The notes below the pieces were generated by a model that saw only the letters and a list, made by a program, of their open reading frames with translations, had not been told where the DNA came from and did not search any database. A program made the translations under genes and the position numbers. From Planctomycetota bacterium (GTDB taxonomy: Bacteria > Planctomycetota > UBA1135 > UBA2386), in assembly GCA_014192625.1 (NCBI GenBank), contig BJHM01000021.1, positions 1 through 64,000 on the forward strand: 64,000 bases of DNA, written 5' to 3'. Position 1 is the first letter of the stretch; every line of letters starts with the position of its first letter. Positions 34,471-43,586 of this stretch are shown here, piece after piece.

Positions 34471-35324
34471 GCAATCCACAAGGCGAACTCGATTCCCTGT
34501 ACGAAGTGCTCGCCCGCTATAGCTTGTTGCAGCGGCGCTTCAGCAAACATGCCGACGGCAATGGGCTCGAACTACGCAAACGCTTGCTGCCACCTTCCGG
34601 CGATGGGCCGGCCGATAACGCCGCAGGCCTCGACCGCTGGCTGCAACGGCAGGCACCGCTACCCGCAAACGCGCGCGTGCTCGATCTCGGCTGCGGCTTT
34701 GGCGCGTCCCTGTTCCGCTGGGTCGAGGCCACTGGCAGCAGCGGCGTCGGCGTGACTAGGAGTCGGGTGCAGGCAACACGTGCCGCCAAAGAATCGGTGC
34801 GCCGCAAGCTTGGCGCGCGCTGCACGTTTCTCGTGCAAGACTTTGCGACCCCGCTTGCCGAACAGTTCGACACCGTTTTGGCGATCGAATCGCTTGCCCA
34901 TGCCTCCGACTTGCCAGCAGTGCTGCGCAATGTGCACCATGCATTGCGGCCCGGCGGCCACTTCCTGTGGCTCGATGACGGCACTACCAAAACAACCAGC
35001 GACGACCCCAATATTGTCGCGCTGTCGCACCACTGGCACTCACCTTCGCTGCAGGCAATCGCAATGAGGCGCGTGGCGCTCGAAAATGCCGGCCTACTGT
35101 TACTGAACGAGATCGACCTCACCTCGCAAGTGGTGAGCAGGCCAATGCAAGTCCTAGCCCGCCAACAACGCCGCCTGCAACGAATCCGCCGCTTTGTGCC
35201 GATCGCAATGGTGCGCCATCTAGCCGATGCGTTCCTCGGTGGCATCGCGCTCGAGCAACTTTATGCAAGCGGCGTCGCCTGCTATCGGGTCACTGTAGCG
35301 CAGCGGCCAGTGTTGATCCCGTGA
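34467..35324 (+). CDS. Class I SAM-dependent methyltransferase (second in cluster)
   Basis: From ATG 34467 the 285-residue protein has V-L-D-L-G-C-G-F-G-A-S near 73, G-V-T-R-S as the acidic-loop region, and a D-T-V-L-A-I-E-S-L-A-H strand. This resembles small-molecule methyltransferases such as the tocopherol or sterol C-methyltransferase group. A longer open frame back to 33864 is only a shadow of the first methyltransferase. Two adjacent, unlike methyltransferases suggest two methylation steps. The next gene begins with GTGA overlap. Confidence 0.78.
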   Translation: MSNPQGELDSLYEVLARYSLLQRRFSKHADGNGLELRKRLLPPSGDGPADNAAGLDRWLQRQAPLPANARVLDLGCGFGASLFRWVEATGSSGVGVTRSRVQATRAAKESVRRKLGARCTFLVQDFATPLAEQFDTVLAIESLAHASDLPAVLRNVHHALRPGGHFLWLDDGTTKTTSDDPNIVALSHHWHSPSLQAIAMRRVALENAGLLLLNEIDLTSQVVSRPMQVLARQQRRLQRIRRFVPIAMVRHLADAFLGGIALEQLYASGVACYRVTVAQRPVLIP

Positions 35325-36973
35325 AGCCACTGCGCGCAGCAATCTGGCTCCTAGCGGCCCTCCCCGCGGCAACCCCATTGGCGTGGGCTTTTATGGGGAG
35401 CCAGTTTCCCGAGCCTTGGCGACAACGCTTGATGCTTGGTGAAATGGCAATGCAATGGGAATTCGCCGCGTGGGCGGACGTGAGCGCTGAACACGCCGCA
35501 ATACTTGGCCGACTACTGCCGCTGTGCTTGCTGCAAATCCCGGGCATCACGTGCGCATCGCTCGCCGCAATAAACGCACTGCTAGCGATACTGATCGCCG
35601 GCCTGGTCGCAGGCCTCCTGCCACGCCCCATTGCACGCGCTGGCCTGATTGCGCCCTTCGCACTCGCGCTTGCCGGGTTGCTGGTCGCAACACCGGCACT
35701 CGGCGCTTCGTGGCTCTACGGCGAGCGATCAACGTTGTTCTTGCCACCACTACTGCTGTTGATTGCATTGCGCGCGCTGGCGAGCAACCAACCCTTCACG
35801 CGCAGCGCAACGATCGCCTTCACCTGTGTTGCTCTGGCGCCATTCACGCACGCCAATGGCGCAGTGGTGTTTTTAGCACTGATCCCCGCGCTCCGCGAAG
35901 CTGCTGCACGCGCAGAATCACCACACCGTCTTAGCTGTTTGTTCGCGCTTTTACTGATCGGCAACGTCGGCGCAGCACTCAGCATCGCGCCCGCAGGCGG
36001 CATCGCACTCGGCGCACACGGGATCCTCGGCACCCTGATTGAATCTCCGCTCGCGGCACTAAGCACGGCCATGCATTCGATCGGCAGCACGGTGCTCGAT
36101 CCGATACCTGACACCGATGCCGATGTTTTACTGATTGGGGTGACCGCGTGCTTTTTGGTGTTGCTGCTGTTGTTCAAACTGCGCCGCGCCAACAACCATG
36201 GCCAACGGCAAAACGAAGCACCGTCATGGAGTTGCGTGTGGTTTGGCTTGCTGATCGGGCTTTGGCAAAACGAACGTCTCGGCGCCGGTATCGATGCAGG
36301 CACTGCACGGTCTTTGGGGATCGGCGGCGTGCTGCTGCTGGTTGGCTTACTCGGCTTGCTCGCTTCGCGCATGCAACGGCGACACTTCGCCTTTGTGCTC
36401 GGCCTAGTAACGATGCTCGCCATCGGCGACTGGGCGACTGGTTTTGAGACGCTGCGACTTGCGCGCGTGATCGCGGCCCACGATGACGCGCAATTGCGCT
36501 TGCCAGCACTGCTAGTCGGGGCGATCGACGAGACGATGCTCACCGTAAAAAGCCAGGCGCAGTTCGATCGCCTGCGATTGCGCGGGATCATCCCCAACAC
36601 ACTCGATGGGCACCTTGACCAGCTTGAAACGCTCGCACAAGCCTCGGCAGTGCGCGGCAGCGGCGGCGTCGGCGAAGGCACCAGCGAACTGCTGCATGGC
36701 GGCATCCGCGGGACGTTCCTCGGCGACACGCCGACCGTAGTCGTTGCGATCGCAGCGAAACCTGGCGGAACTTTTTCGCCGCTGCAGTTCGCATGGCCAG
36801 AGTTCATCAACAACGGAAGGACAGCTCCGTGGAACATGCCCTTGCTACCGCCGCCAGTGGCGGGAACGCGAATCCGCGTGCTCGCCTACAGCGGGCGCAC
36901 CGGCAACGCATATCCAATCGGCCCGATGCTCGTTGTCCGCAACAACAGGCTCAGCATGGAGAGCGGAAAGTGA
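35321..36973 (+). CDS. Polytopic membrane protein, cluster-associated
   Basis: The 550-residue protein has about ten hydrophobic spans, beginning with A-A-I-W-L-L-A-A-L-P at the N-terminus, and a soluble C-terminal part from about 400. I find no catalytic signature. The layout recalls membrane glycosyltransferases without their acidic motif, so flippase, polymerase or transferase roles are all open. GTG 35321 and the next GTG 36970 both sit in 4-bp GTGA overlaps, tying it to the operon. Confidence 0.55.
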   Translation: MKPLRAAIWLLAALPAATPLAWAFMGSQFPEPWRQRLMLGEMAMQWEFAAWADVSAEHAAILGRLLPLCLLQIPGITCASLAAINALLAILIAGLVAGLLPRPIARAGLIAPFALALAGLLVATPALGASWLYGERSTLFLPPLLLLIALRALASNQPFTRSATIAFTCVALAPFTHANGAVVFLALIPALREAAARAESPHRLSCLFALLLIGNVGAALSIAPAGGIALGAHGILGTLIESPLAALSTAMHSIGSTVLDPIPDTDADVLLIGVTACFLVLLLLFKLRRANNHGQRQNEAPSWSCVWFGLLIGLWQNERLGAGIDAGTARSLGIGGVLLLVGLLGLLASRMQRRHFAFVLGLVTMLAIGDWATGFETLRLARVIAAHDDAQLRLPALLVGAIDETMLTVKSQAQFDRLRLRGIIPNTLDGHLDQLETLAQASAVRGSGGVGEGTSELLHGGIRGTFLGDTPTVVVAIAAKPGGTFSPLQFAWPEFINNGRTAPWNMPLLPPPVAGTRIRVLAYSGRTGNAYPIGPMLVVRNNRLSMESGK

Positions 36974-38583
36974 GCTTTGTCACCGCGCTGGCGATCGGCA
37001 GCTTCATCGTGCTGCAGAGCCTGTTCAGCGCATCACTCACTGGGTCGTTTTCCACATTCATGACTGCGTGGATCCATCCATATCCAGACCTCTGCTTTGC
37101 GATCGCCATCGCAGCATTAGGCACTGCCGCGGGCAAGCAAACCATTGCAGTGCGCATCGCCAGCGTCCTAGTGCTGCTGTCGCTCCTGCTCCAAACCGCG
37201 GCAACGCTGGTGCCGGCGTTTCTAGAACGGAAGTTCGAGCTGGCCGATATCCGCGAAGCTCCCGGGCTCTACCATTTGCTTCTGCACGACCAGCAGCTAT
37301 GGCAACACGCGCTCGCGATTGGCGGGGTCACACTCGCCATCCTCGGCTCCCTGCTCCTGATCATTCACTGCATAAAAAACCTTACTGCATCCGCAGCCAG
37401 CGCGCAGGTGCTGTGCCGATGGTTGCTTGCCATGCAAGCTTTGGTGTTCGCCAGCGTGATTGCAGGATCGGTGAGCACCTCTGGCAAATCGCTCTGGCAA
37501 CCGTCCGCACTAGCTTCACTGGTCGGCAAGCTAGTGGACGAAGTAGCGCACCAGTGCAATCCCGAGCTGCTTGATAGCGTGGTCGAACAACGTCTGCAGG
37601 CTGCCAGCACAAGGCTTGCCGCCGCCCCTGGCGTGGGAATGTTGGCCGGCGCAGATGTGCATATGATGTTCGTCGAGTCTTACGGGCGGGTCTGTGTACG
37701 GCAGCCGCAGTTGGCGCAACGCATGGCTTCGCTGTACGCCGGGTTCGATCGAGACTTGCGGGCAAAAAACTACACGGTGAAGACTGCGATGTGCTTCCCG
37801 GAGGTTACCGGCGGTGGCTCCTTTCTGACGCACGCGCAGATGTATGCCTCGGTGCCGGTTCCCGATCGCTTCATGTTTGACCGCGTGATCGCGAGCACCC
37901 TAGCGCCCCTGCCAAAACGCTTCCAAGCGTCTGGCTATCACACGGTCGAAATACTCCCAGCGATGCACCGGCATTGGCCCATGGGGGCGATGTTCTATGG
38001 CTTCGATGAGGCGCTCACGCAACAGGAGCTCGACTATCACGGCCTTATCTACCACTGGGGCCAGATGCCGGATCAATACGCGCTACACCAGTTGCTCACA
38101 AAAGTGGTGCGGAAGGCAAAGACCCCGCTCTTCACCTCATTCGTGTCCGTCACGAGCCACGCGCCATTCCGAATGATCCCGCATTATTTTGCGGACTGGC
38201 AGATCGATGCCAACTCGTTCAACGGACCGCCTCGCATCGAGCACCCCGTGACCTGGCTCAACATGCTGCACGACCAGATCGCGCTCACGGCCTACAGCGA
38301 CTCAATTGAATACACCCTGCGCACAATCGTCGGCTTTGCCTGCCAACTGGAACGCCCGTCGTTGGTCATCTTGCTAGGTGATCACCAGCCGCCTATCGCC
38401 GCCACTATGGATCCGCCCGATCACACGAAGGATGTGCCGATTCATGTCTTTGCCAACCGACCTGAGTTGCTCACGCCGCTGCGTGAACTTGGGTTTGTTG
38501 ACGGCTTCTCAGTGCCCGACAGCATGACTGCATTCAGCACGGTTGAAATCGCTCCCATGTTGCTGCGCGCCCTTGGCCGCTGA
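36970..38583 (+). CDS. Membrane-anchored alkaline-phosphatase-superfamily enzyme (LtaS/phosphoethanolamine-transferase-like)
   Basis: The protein (537 residues from GTG 36970) has about five N-terminal membrane spans and an extracytoplasmic sulfatase-like domain. Landmarks are M-M-F-V-E-S-Y-G-R near 227, the likely nucleophile-bearing E-V-T-G-G-G-S-F segment near 278, S-V-T-S-H-A-P-F near 393 and L-G-D-H-Q-P-P near 470 with metal-binding Asp-His. It lacks the C-x-P-S-R formylglycine motif, so it resembles phosphoglycerol or phosphoethanolamine transferases rather than sulfatases. It closes the right arm and may transfer or hydrolyse a phospho-headgroup of the product at the cell surface. Confidence 0.72.
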   Translation: MSFVTALAIGSFIVLQSLFSASLTGSFSTFMTAWIHPYPDLCFAIAIAALGTAAGKQTIAVRIASVLVLLSLLLQTAATLVPAFLERKFELADIREAPGLYHLLLHDQQLWQHALAIGGVTLAILGSLLLIIHCIKNLTASAASAQVLCRWLLAMQALVFASVIAGSVSTSGKSLWQPSALASLVGKLVDEVAHQCNPELLDSVVEQRLQAASTRLAAAPGVGMLAGADVHMMFVESYGRVCVRQPQLAQRMASLYAGFDRDLRAKNYTVKTAMCFPEVTGGGSFLTHAQMYASVPVPDRFMFDRVIASTLAPLPKRFQASGYHTVEILPAMHRHWPMGAMFYGFDEALTQQELDYHGLIYHWGQMPDQYALHQLLTKVVRKAKTPLFTSFVSVTSHAPFRMIPHYFADWQIDANSFNGPPRIEHPVTWLNMLHDQIALTAYSDSIEYTLRTIVGFACQLERPSLVILLGDHQPPIAATMDPPDHTKDVPIHVFANRPELLTPLRELGFVDGFSVPDSMTAFSTVEIAPMLLRALGR

Positions 38584-38617
38584 TCGATTGCTCGCACTCT
38601 TCGACTAGAGTTCTGCG

Positions 38618-39604
38618 GTGAGCTATCCGCAACCACCACGGCAACAAGGCCTGTTCGGCGCATTGCCATCATCCGACGTGGACCTGGTCCAGCCGCATGC
38701 AGTCGCAGAATGGCTGCGCGAGCTTGCCGCCAAACTCCCGCGCTCGCTGCGCATGGGCACCTCGTCGTGGACCTTTGCCGGCTGGCGCGGGATCGTCTAC
38801 GCCGATCGCGCGCGCGAGAAGGCGCTAAGCAAACATGGGCTGCAGGCCTACGCGCAGCACCCGCTGCTTCGCACAGTTGGCATCGATCGCACATTTTATG
38901 CGCCCATTCTCACCGAAGACTTCGCGCGCTACGCAGCGGCAGTCCCCGGCGATTTTCGCTTTCTCGTGAAAGCCTGGGGGGAGCTGCTCACACCCTTTAG
39001 CCCAGTTCGCGGCAGGCGCGCACGCAAACCAAACCCGCTCTACCTCGAATCCTCCGTGGCCCTATCGCGCGTTCTCGAACCCGCGATTCGCGGCCTCGAC
39101 AAAAAACTCGGCGCAATACTGTTTCAGTTCTCGCCACAAGGCACCGAGGTCACGCAGTCACCTATGCTGTTTGCGCAACGCTTGCAGACTTTCCTCCGCG
39201 CATTGCCACAGGGACCAGTCTACGCCGTCGAACTGCGCGACCCAGAACTGCTGACTCCTCACTACGTGGCGGCCCTCGATGATTGCGGCGCGCAACACTG
39301 CTATGCGGTCCATTCCCGAATGCCTTCGATCGAAGCGCAGCGATTGATTGCGCCGCTCAGGGGCCCGGTCATAGCGCGCTGGATGCTGCAACCCGGCGCT
39401 AGCTATGACGAGGCCAAGGAGCGCTACGAACCATTCTCACAGCTAAAGGACCCAGACCCTTCGTCACGCGCCGCACTGGCCGCGCTGATCCGCGAGGCTT
39501 CGTCACGCGAACTACCGGTGACTCTGGTTGTAAACAACAAGGCCGAAGGTTCGGCGCCGCTCAGCGTCATCGAACTGGCAAAAACGCTCGTCGCTGCTCA
39601 GTAG
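38618..39604 (+). CDS. DUF72 family TIM-barrel protein
   Basis: The 328-residue protein matches DUF72: R-M-G-T-S-S-W-T-F-A-G-W near 44-55, V-G-I-D-R-T-F-Y near 86, F-L-V-K-A-W-G, and Y-A-V-E-L-R-D-P-E-L near 200. The family is widespread, has a TIM-barrel fold related to nuclease/isomerase barrels and no settled function. GTG 38618 is the start. It is 34 bp after the alkaline-phosphatase-type gene; stop/start overlaps end there, so it is probably outside the cluster. Confidence 0.8.
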   Translation: MSYPQPPRQQGLFGALPSSDVDLVQPHAVAEWLRELAAKLPRSLRMGTSSWTFAGWRGIVYADRAREKALSKHGLQAYAQHPLLRTVGIDRTFYAPILTEDFARYAAAVPGDFRFLVKAWGELLTPFSPVRGRRARKPNPLYLESSVALSRVLEPAIRGLDKKLGAILFQFSPQGTEVTQSPMLFAQRLQTFLRALPQGPVYAVELRDPELLTPHYVAALDDCGAQHCYAVHSRMPSIEAQRLIAPLRGPVIARWMLQPGASYDEAKERYEPFSQLKDPDPSSRAALAALIREASSRELPVTLVVNNKAEGSAPLSVIELAKTLVAAQ

Positions 39605-39643
39605 CACTGCGCGCACCGACGGCTGAGCCATAGCATCTGCCGC

Positions 39644-41110
39644 GTGCAAATCATTCCTAGCAAACGCCAGCATTCAGCCGGTCTGTCCTGCATCGCGCTT
39701 TGCCTGTTCGTCGCCGCGTGCGCAAACCCATCGCCAACGGAACCTGTGCAGAAGCCCGCGCGACCCATGAACATCCTGCTGATCATCGCCGATGATCATG
39801 CCGCACATGCGTTGTCCTGCTACGGCAGCGTGATCAACCGCACTCCCAACCTTGACGCTCTTGCCGCGCAGGGCATGCGGCTCGACGCAGCGTTTGTGAC
39901 CAACTCACTGTGCGGCCCTTCGCGCGCCTGCATCCTGACGGGCACGTATGCGCATCAGAATGGCTTCAAGCAGAATGAGGATCAGTTCGACGGCGGCCAA
40001 TGGCACTTTGCCAAAGAACTGCAGCAGCGCGGATACACAACCGCGTGGGTCGGCAAATGGCACCTCGAAACGGCCCCCACTGGTTTTACCTGGCACGACA
40101 TCCTGCCAGGGCATGGCATCTATGTTGATTCGCCATTCTTGGTGATGGGCGAGCGCACGCCATCGAAGGGCTACGTCACCGATGTCATTACCGACAAGGC
40201 GATCGCATGGCTCGAACGTCAGCCCGTTGAAAAACCGTTCTGCCTCGTCGTCGGGCACAAGGCGCCGCACCGCTCATGGGTGCCGGACGCGGCGCACCAA
40301 AAAGAGTTTGCCGGGCAAGTCATTCCAGAGCCCGCGACTCTGTTCGATGACTACGCCACGCGCGGTCCCGCTGCGGCGGAGGCGACCATGCGCGTGAGCC
40401 GCGACTTGAGCAAGGACGATGTCAAGGGCACGCCACCTGCCGAACTCAGCGGCGATGCGCTGACGAGGTGGTACTACCAGCGCTACATGCAAGATTATCT
40501 CGCCTGTGTGCAGTCACTGGACGAAAACGTTGGCCGACTGATGAGCTGGCTCGACTCCCACGGCCACCGCGATGACACGCTCGTCGTCTACACGAGCGAC
40601 AACGGCTTCTTTCTTGGCGACCACGGCTACTACGACAAGCGCTTCGCATACGAAGAATCTCTGCGTGTCCCGATGCTCGTGCGCTGGCCTTCCGTCACAA
40701 CAAAAGGCACCTCGTCAAACGCACTCGCCCTAAATCTGGACCTCACAGCGACCATCCTCGACGCGGCCTGTGCGCACATTCCAGAAAGTGTGCAGGGCAA
40801 AAGCCTCAAACCAGTGCTCCTTGGTGCACCACCGGCCAACTGGCGGCAGAGCATCTACTACCACTACTACGAGTATCCCGATCCGCACCGCGTGCACCCG
40901 CACCTGGCCGTGCGCACCCAGACTCACAAGCTGCTCTGGTTTCCTACGCTTGCAGTCTTTGAGCTTTACGACCTGCGCAAGGATCCGCACGAACTCAACA
41001 ACCTCGCCGGCAAAAAAGACCACGCCGAGGTCGAACACCAGTTGCGGGCCGAACTCGAACGTCTGCGCCAGCAGTTCGCCGACCACACCATCGGCTCGGT
41101 GCCACCATGA
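39644..41110 (+). CDS. Formylglycine-dependent sulfatase, lipoprotein
   Basis: The 488-residue protein has a lipoprotein signal (V-A-A-C, Cys26) and a type I sulfatase domain. C90-G-P-S-R carries the Cys that is oxidised to formylglycine; I-I-A-D-D-H at 47-52 and the later T-S-D-N-G-F-F-L-G-D-H supply metal ligands; G-K-W-H-L and G-H-K-A-P-H-R are also conserved. It hydrolyses sulfate esters, most likely from sulfated polysaccharide, as is common for planctomycetes. Maturation needs a formylglycine-generating or anSME enzyme not in the window. GTG 39644 is the start. Confidence 0.9.
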   Translation: MQIIPSKRQHSAGLSCIALCLFVAACANPSPTEPVQKPARPMNILLIIADDHAAHALSCYGSVINRTPNLDALAAQGMRLDAAFVTNSLCGPSRACILTGTYAHQNGFKQNEDQFDGGQWHFAKELQQRGYTTAWVGKWHLETAPTGFTWHDILPGHGIYVDSPFLVMGERTPSKGYVTDVITDKAIAWLERQPVEKPFCLVVGHKAPHRSWVPDAAHQKEFAGQVIPEPATLFDDYATRGPAAAEATMRVSRDLSKDDVKGTPPAELSGDALTRWYYQRYMQDYLACVQSLDENVGRLMSWLDSHGHRDDTLVVYTSDNGFFLGDHGYYDKRFAYEESLRVPMLVRWPSVTTKGTSSNALALNLDLTATILDAACAHIPESVQGKSLKPVLLGAPPANWRQSIYYHYYEYPDPHRVHPHLAVRTQTHKLLWFPTLAVFELYDLRKDPHELNNLAGKKDHAEVEHQLRAELERLRQQFADHTIGSVPP

Positions 41111-41410
41111 CAACCTCTAGCACAAAAGCTCCCCCTGAGTGCTAGCCGAACACTGACAGCGCAGTGTCGCCAGTGACGGGACGGGTGCGGCGCTCCGTGC
41201 GCTCCGTGCGCTCCGTGCGCTCCGTGCGCTTCGTGCGCTTCGTGCGCTCCGTGCGCTCCGTGCGCTCCGTGCGCTCCGTGCGCTTCGTGCGCTCCGTGCG
41301 CTCCAGAGCCGATGCGGCATGAGGGCCAGTGGGCGATGCGGGCGGCTACCGTGCAGGCTGGTTGCGAACGTGGGCGCGCGCGTGGGTTGCTGACTCGCTT
41401 GCGCCGAGAC
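41111..41410. other. Intergenic region holding a tandem repeat
   Basis: No supported gene lies between the sulfatase and the DgcA-like gene, which converge here. The middle is taken up by the 9-bp repeat listed separately; no T-tract hairpin was seen. Confidence 0.55.
41192..41304. repeat. Tandem repeat, 12 copies of a 9-bp unit
   Basis: GCTCCGTGC is repeated head to tail from 41192 to 41299, with a further GCTCC at 41300-41304. Copies 5, 6 and 11 read GCTTCGTGC. The unit is three codons long, so all six frames stay open and one minus-strand frame would read repeated G/E-A-H. The array sits between convergent gene ends rather than inside a recognisable gene. Confidence 0.95.
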
Positions 41411-42472
41411 TCAGGCTGGGCTTGCGCCAAAGCCTGGCAACAGCAGCGTGCGCAGGTTCCCTGCTGCGATCGCGAAGCCGCCAGTGAAGGGATCGGTGGC
41501 GAGATCGAAACTGCCGTCAAGATCGAGGTGGCGGGTCGCCTTTGACGCAAACGCCACATGCAGCGCGGCAGCGATACCGAGGACGCTTTCGTCATTGCAG
41601 CCCCACATCACATCGAGGCCGTTCTGCTCACACACCCGCGCAAGCTGCAATGCCGCGCGCGGGCCACCGCACTTCATCAGCTTGATGTTGACGATGCCAT
41701 ACGGGCAACCCGCAGCGAGCATCCGTTCTAGGTCCGCTACTTCGCAAACGCTCTCGTCTGCTGCAAGGCGCCGCTGCACCTCGGACGGCAGCGTGCACAA
41801 AAATCCCTCGCTGCCTGGCGGCATCGGCTGCTCGAGCATCGCCAAATCGAGTTCCCCCATCCCCGCCACAAAACGCAGCAGCGCGCGTTCGTCGTAGCCT
41901 TGGTTTGCGTCGGCGAGCAACGTGATGCGAGCACCGTAACGACCACGCAGCGCGCGCAGTCGCGCCAGGTCTTCGTCGACATCACAGCCCGTCTTTACCT
42001 TCCACACTGAGAACCCGCGCGCATTGTATTCTTCGGCCGCGGTCATGGTCTCAGCTATCGACATCTGGCCGATCGTGATCGACGTCGGCAGCACTTCATG
42101 CACGCGGCCGAGCTGTTCTACGAACGGGACTCCCGCCGCTCGGGCTATCACATCGCATAGCGCCATGTCGATTGCCGCGCGCGCCGCCGGACCGGTGCAA
42201 CGCGTCTTGATCTCACTCTGCAACTCTGGATCACTCGGAGCGCGCCCGATCAGCCAAGCACTCGCGGACGGCTTCAGTTCGCGCAGCGCTGCCGCGCACG
42301 TTTCGCCGGTAACCTCGGGTGCTGGCGACGCGACTCCGTAGCCAAACAACCCGTCATCACCCTGCACTGAAAAGAGCACGAACTGCACCGAGTCCCAATG
42401 GTGGCCGCTGATCGTGTATGGCCGTGTCAGCTGCACTTGAATCAAGCGGCCCGCAACCTGCGCGATCTTCAT
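41411..42472 (-). CDS. dgcA: Enolase-superfamily racemase/epimerase, N-acetyl-D-glutamate racemase (DgcA)-like
   Basis: The 353-residue protein shows the muconate-lactonizing/dipeptide-epimerase layout: catalytic K-x-K in V-W-K-V-K-T near 153, metal ligands in L-A-D-A-N (Asp), L-E-Q-P (Glu) and A-D-E-S (Asp), and the second lysine in V-N-I-K-L-M-K. Enolase-superfamily partners of DUF1611 proteins have been described as N-acetyl-D-glutamate racemases in a D-glutamate catabolic route; without that neighbour it would be called an L-Ala-D/L-Glu epimerase. The start overlaps the DUF1611 stop by 4 bp. Confidence 0.78.
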   Translation of the reverse strand: MKIAQVAGRLIQVQLTRPYTISGHHWDSVQFVLFSVQGDDGLFGYGVASPAPEVTGETCAAALRELKPSASAWLIGRAPSDPELQSEIKTRCTGPAARAAIDMALCDVIARAAGVPFVEQLGRVHEVLPTSITIGQMSIAETMTAAEEYNARGFSVWKVKTGCDVDEDLARLRALRGRYGARITLLADANQGYDERALLRFVAGMGELDLAMLEQPMPPGSEGFLCTLPSEVQRRLAADESVCEVADLERMLAAGCPYGIVNIKLMKCGGPRAALQLARVCEQNGLDVMWGCNDESVLGIAAALHVAFASKATRHLDLDGSFDLATDPFTGGFAIAAGNLRTLLLPGFGASPA

Positions 42473-43539
42473 CGCAACCGCTCGTCGGCTAGATAGCGCT
42501 CGATCAATCCATAGACACGCTCGCAACCTTCGATGAGCGGAAAGAACGCCCGCAGCCCGGACTCGCGTTCAACATCGGCTCGCACCGCTTCGCGATCGGC
42601 AGCCGCCACGTGCTCATGATTGAGCGCTATTGCCAGCACGATCGAGCCATACATTCGAATCAACTCAATCTCTGACGACAGCGACGGGATATCGTTGTGC
42701 AGGTGCTCTTGGTCATCGAAGTATTTGCGCGTCGGTGCGTGCTGCAAAATCACGCCGCGCGCACCGCCTGAGAGCATCAACTCTGCGCCACACGGGCCCG
42801 CCGGATTGCGCAACGCCGACTGGCCCTCAAGCAGAATCAGGTGCGGCGACATCTCGCGATCACACGACACGATCGCGTGCTCCAACTCTCCGGCGACGAA
42901 GTCGTTTGGCGTAGAATCGAGAACGAAGCCAAAGCGTGAACCCTGCAGCCACCCCGTTTGGCCGGTGTAGATCATCTCTGCGTGCAACCCGCGCTGCCGA
43001 AACGCGGCGGCGATCACTTGGCACGTCGTTCGCTTTCCTAGCGCGCAATCCGTGCCGAGCACGGCGAGCCGCGGCGCTTTCACGCCCTTGATCGCACCGG
43101 AAAAAAAGTGCAGGTCGCGGTGATGCTTTGGCTTGCGAATGTCGATAATCGCCGCACCGCTGCTGGCCGCCGCCGCCGCGAGCGCGGGGCTGTCGGAGAC
43201 CTGATCATGCAGTCCGTTGACGACGCTGATCCCGCGCTCGAGCGCCTGCTGCAACACCGGCCGCATATCGTCCGGCAATACGCCGCCAGTCGTAGCCACG
43301 CCAACTACCAGCCAACGCGGCGGTTGACGGCCATCACCCAGCAGCAAGTCGAGGCTCGCCACCAGCGGGATACCGCGATGCCGGCCGTCGAGCACTTCGC
43401 CTGCATCGCCGCCCGCAGCTGCCGCGTCGATCACCGCCGTGATGCGATAGCGGCAAGGGCCGCGCACCAGACCATGCGCGGTCTTGGCCGACGCCGTCCT
43501 GTACATGCCTTGTGTGAGGATCGCTGCGGTGTCGTGCAT
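42469..43539 (-). CDS. dgcN: DUF1611 protein, DgcN-like (D-glutamate N-acetyltransferase)
   Basis: The 356-residue protein has an N-terminal Rossmann-like part with L-V-V-G-V-A-T-T-G-G near 78 and a P-loop-like core with G-T-D-C-A-L-G-K-R-T-T near 163, both typical of DUF1611. Family member DgcN has been reported to acetylate D-glutamate so that its partner racemase can feed N-acetyl-L-glutamate into arginine synthesis. The overlapping DgcA-like gene supports that role here, perhaps for recycling peptidoglycan-derived D-glutamate. The function is by homology and context. Confidence 0.78.
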   Translation of the reverse strand: MHDTAAILTQGMYRTASAKTAHGLVRGPCRYRITAVIDAAAAGGDAGEVLDGRHRGIPLVASLDLLLGDGRQPPRWLVVGVATTGGVLPDDMRPVLQQALERGISVVNGLHDQVSDSPALAAAAASSGAAIIDIRKPKHHRDLHFFSGAIKGVKAPRLAVLGTDCALGKRTTCQVIAAAFRQRGLHAEMIYTGQTGWLQGSRFGFVLDSTPNDFVAGELEHAIVSCDREMSPHLILLEGQSALRNPAGPCGAELMLSGGARGVILQHAPTRKYFDDQEHLHNDIPSLSSEIELIRMYGSIVLAIALNHEHVAAADREAVRADVERESGLRAFFPLIEGCERVYGLIERYLADERLR

Positions 43540-43586
43540 GTGCGTGCTTTTGTCTTCTGATGAGCGCGGTGTTTGGCGTCGACGAA

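Noticed and set aside
41192-41304. CRISPR-like array
   Set aside because: There are no spacers; the units are directly adjacent 9-mers and no cas gene is near.
40966-41595. Minus-strand frame containing a (G/E-A-H) repeat protein
   Set aside because: It is open only because the 9-bp array has no stops; the flanks overlap the sulfatase and DgcA-like genes and show no protein character.
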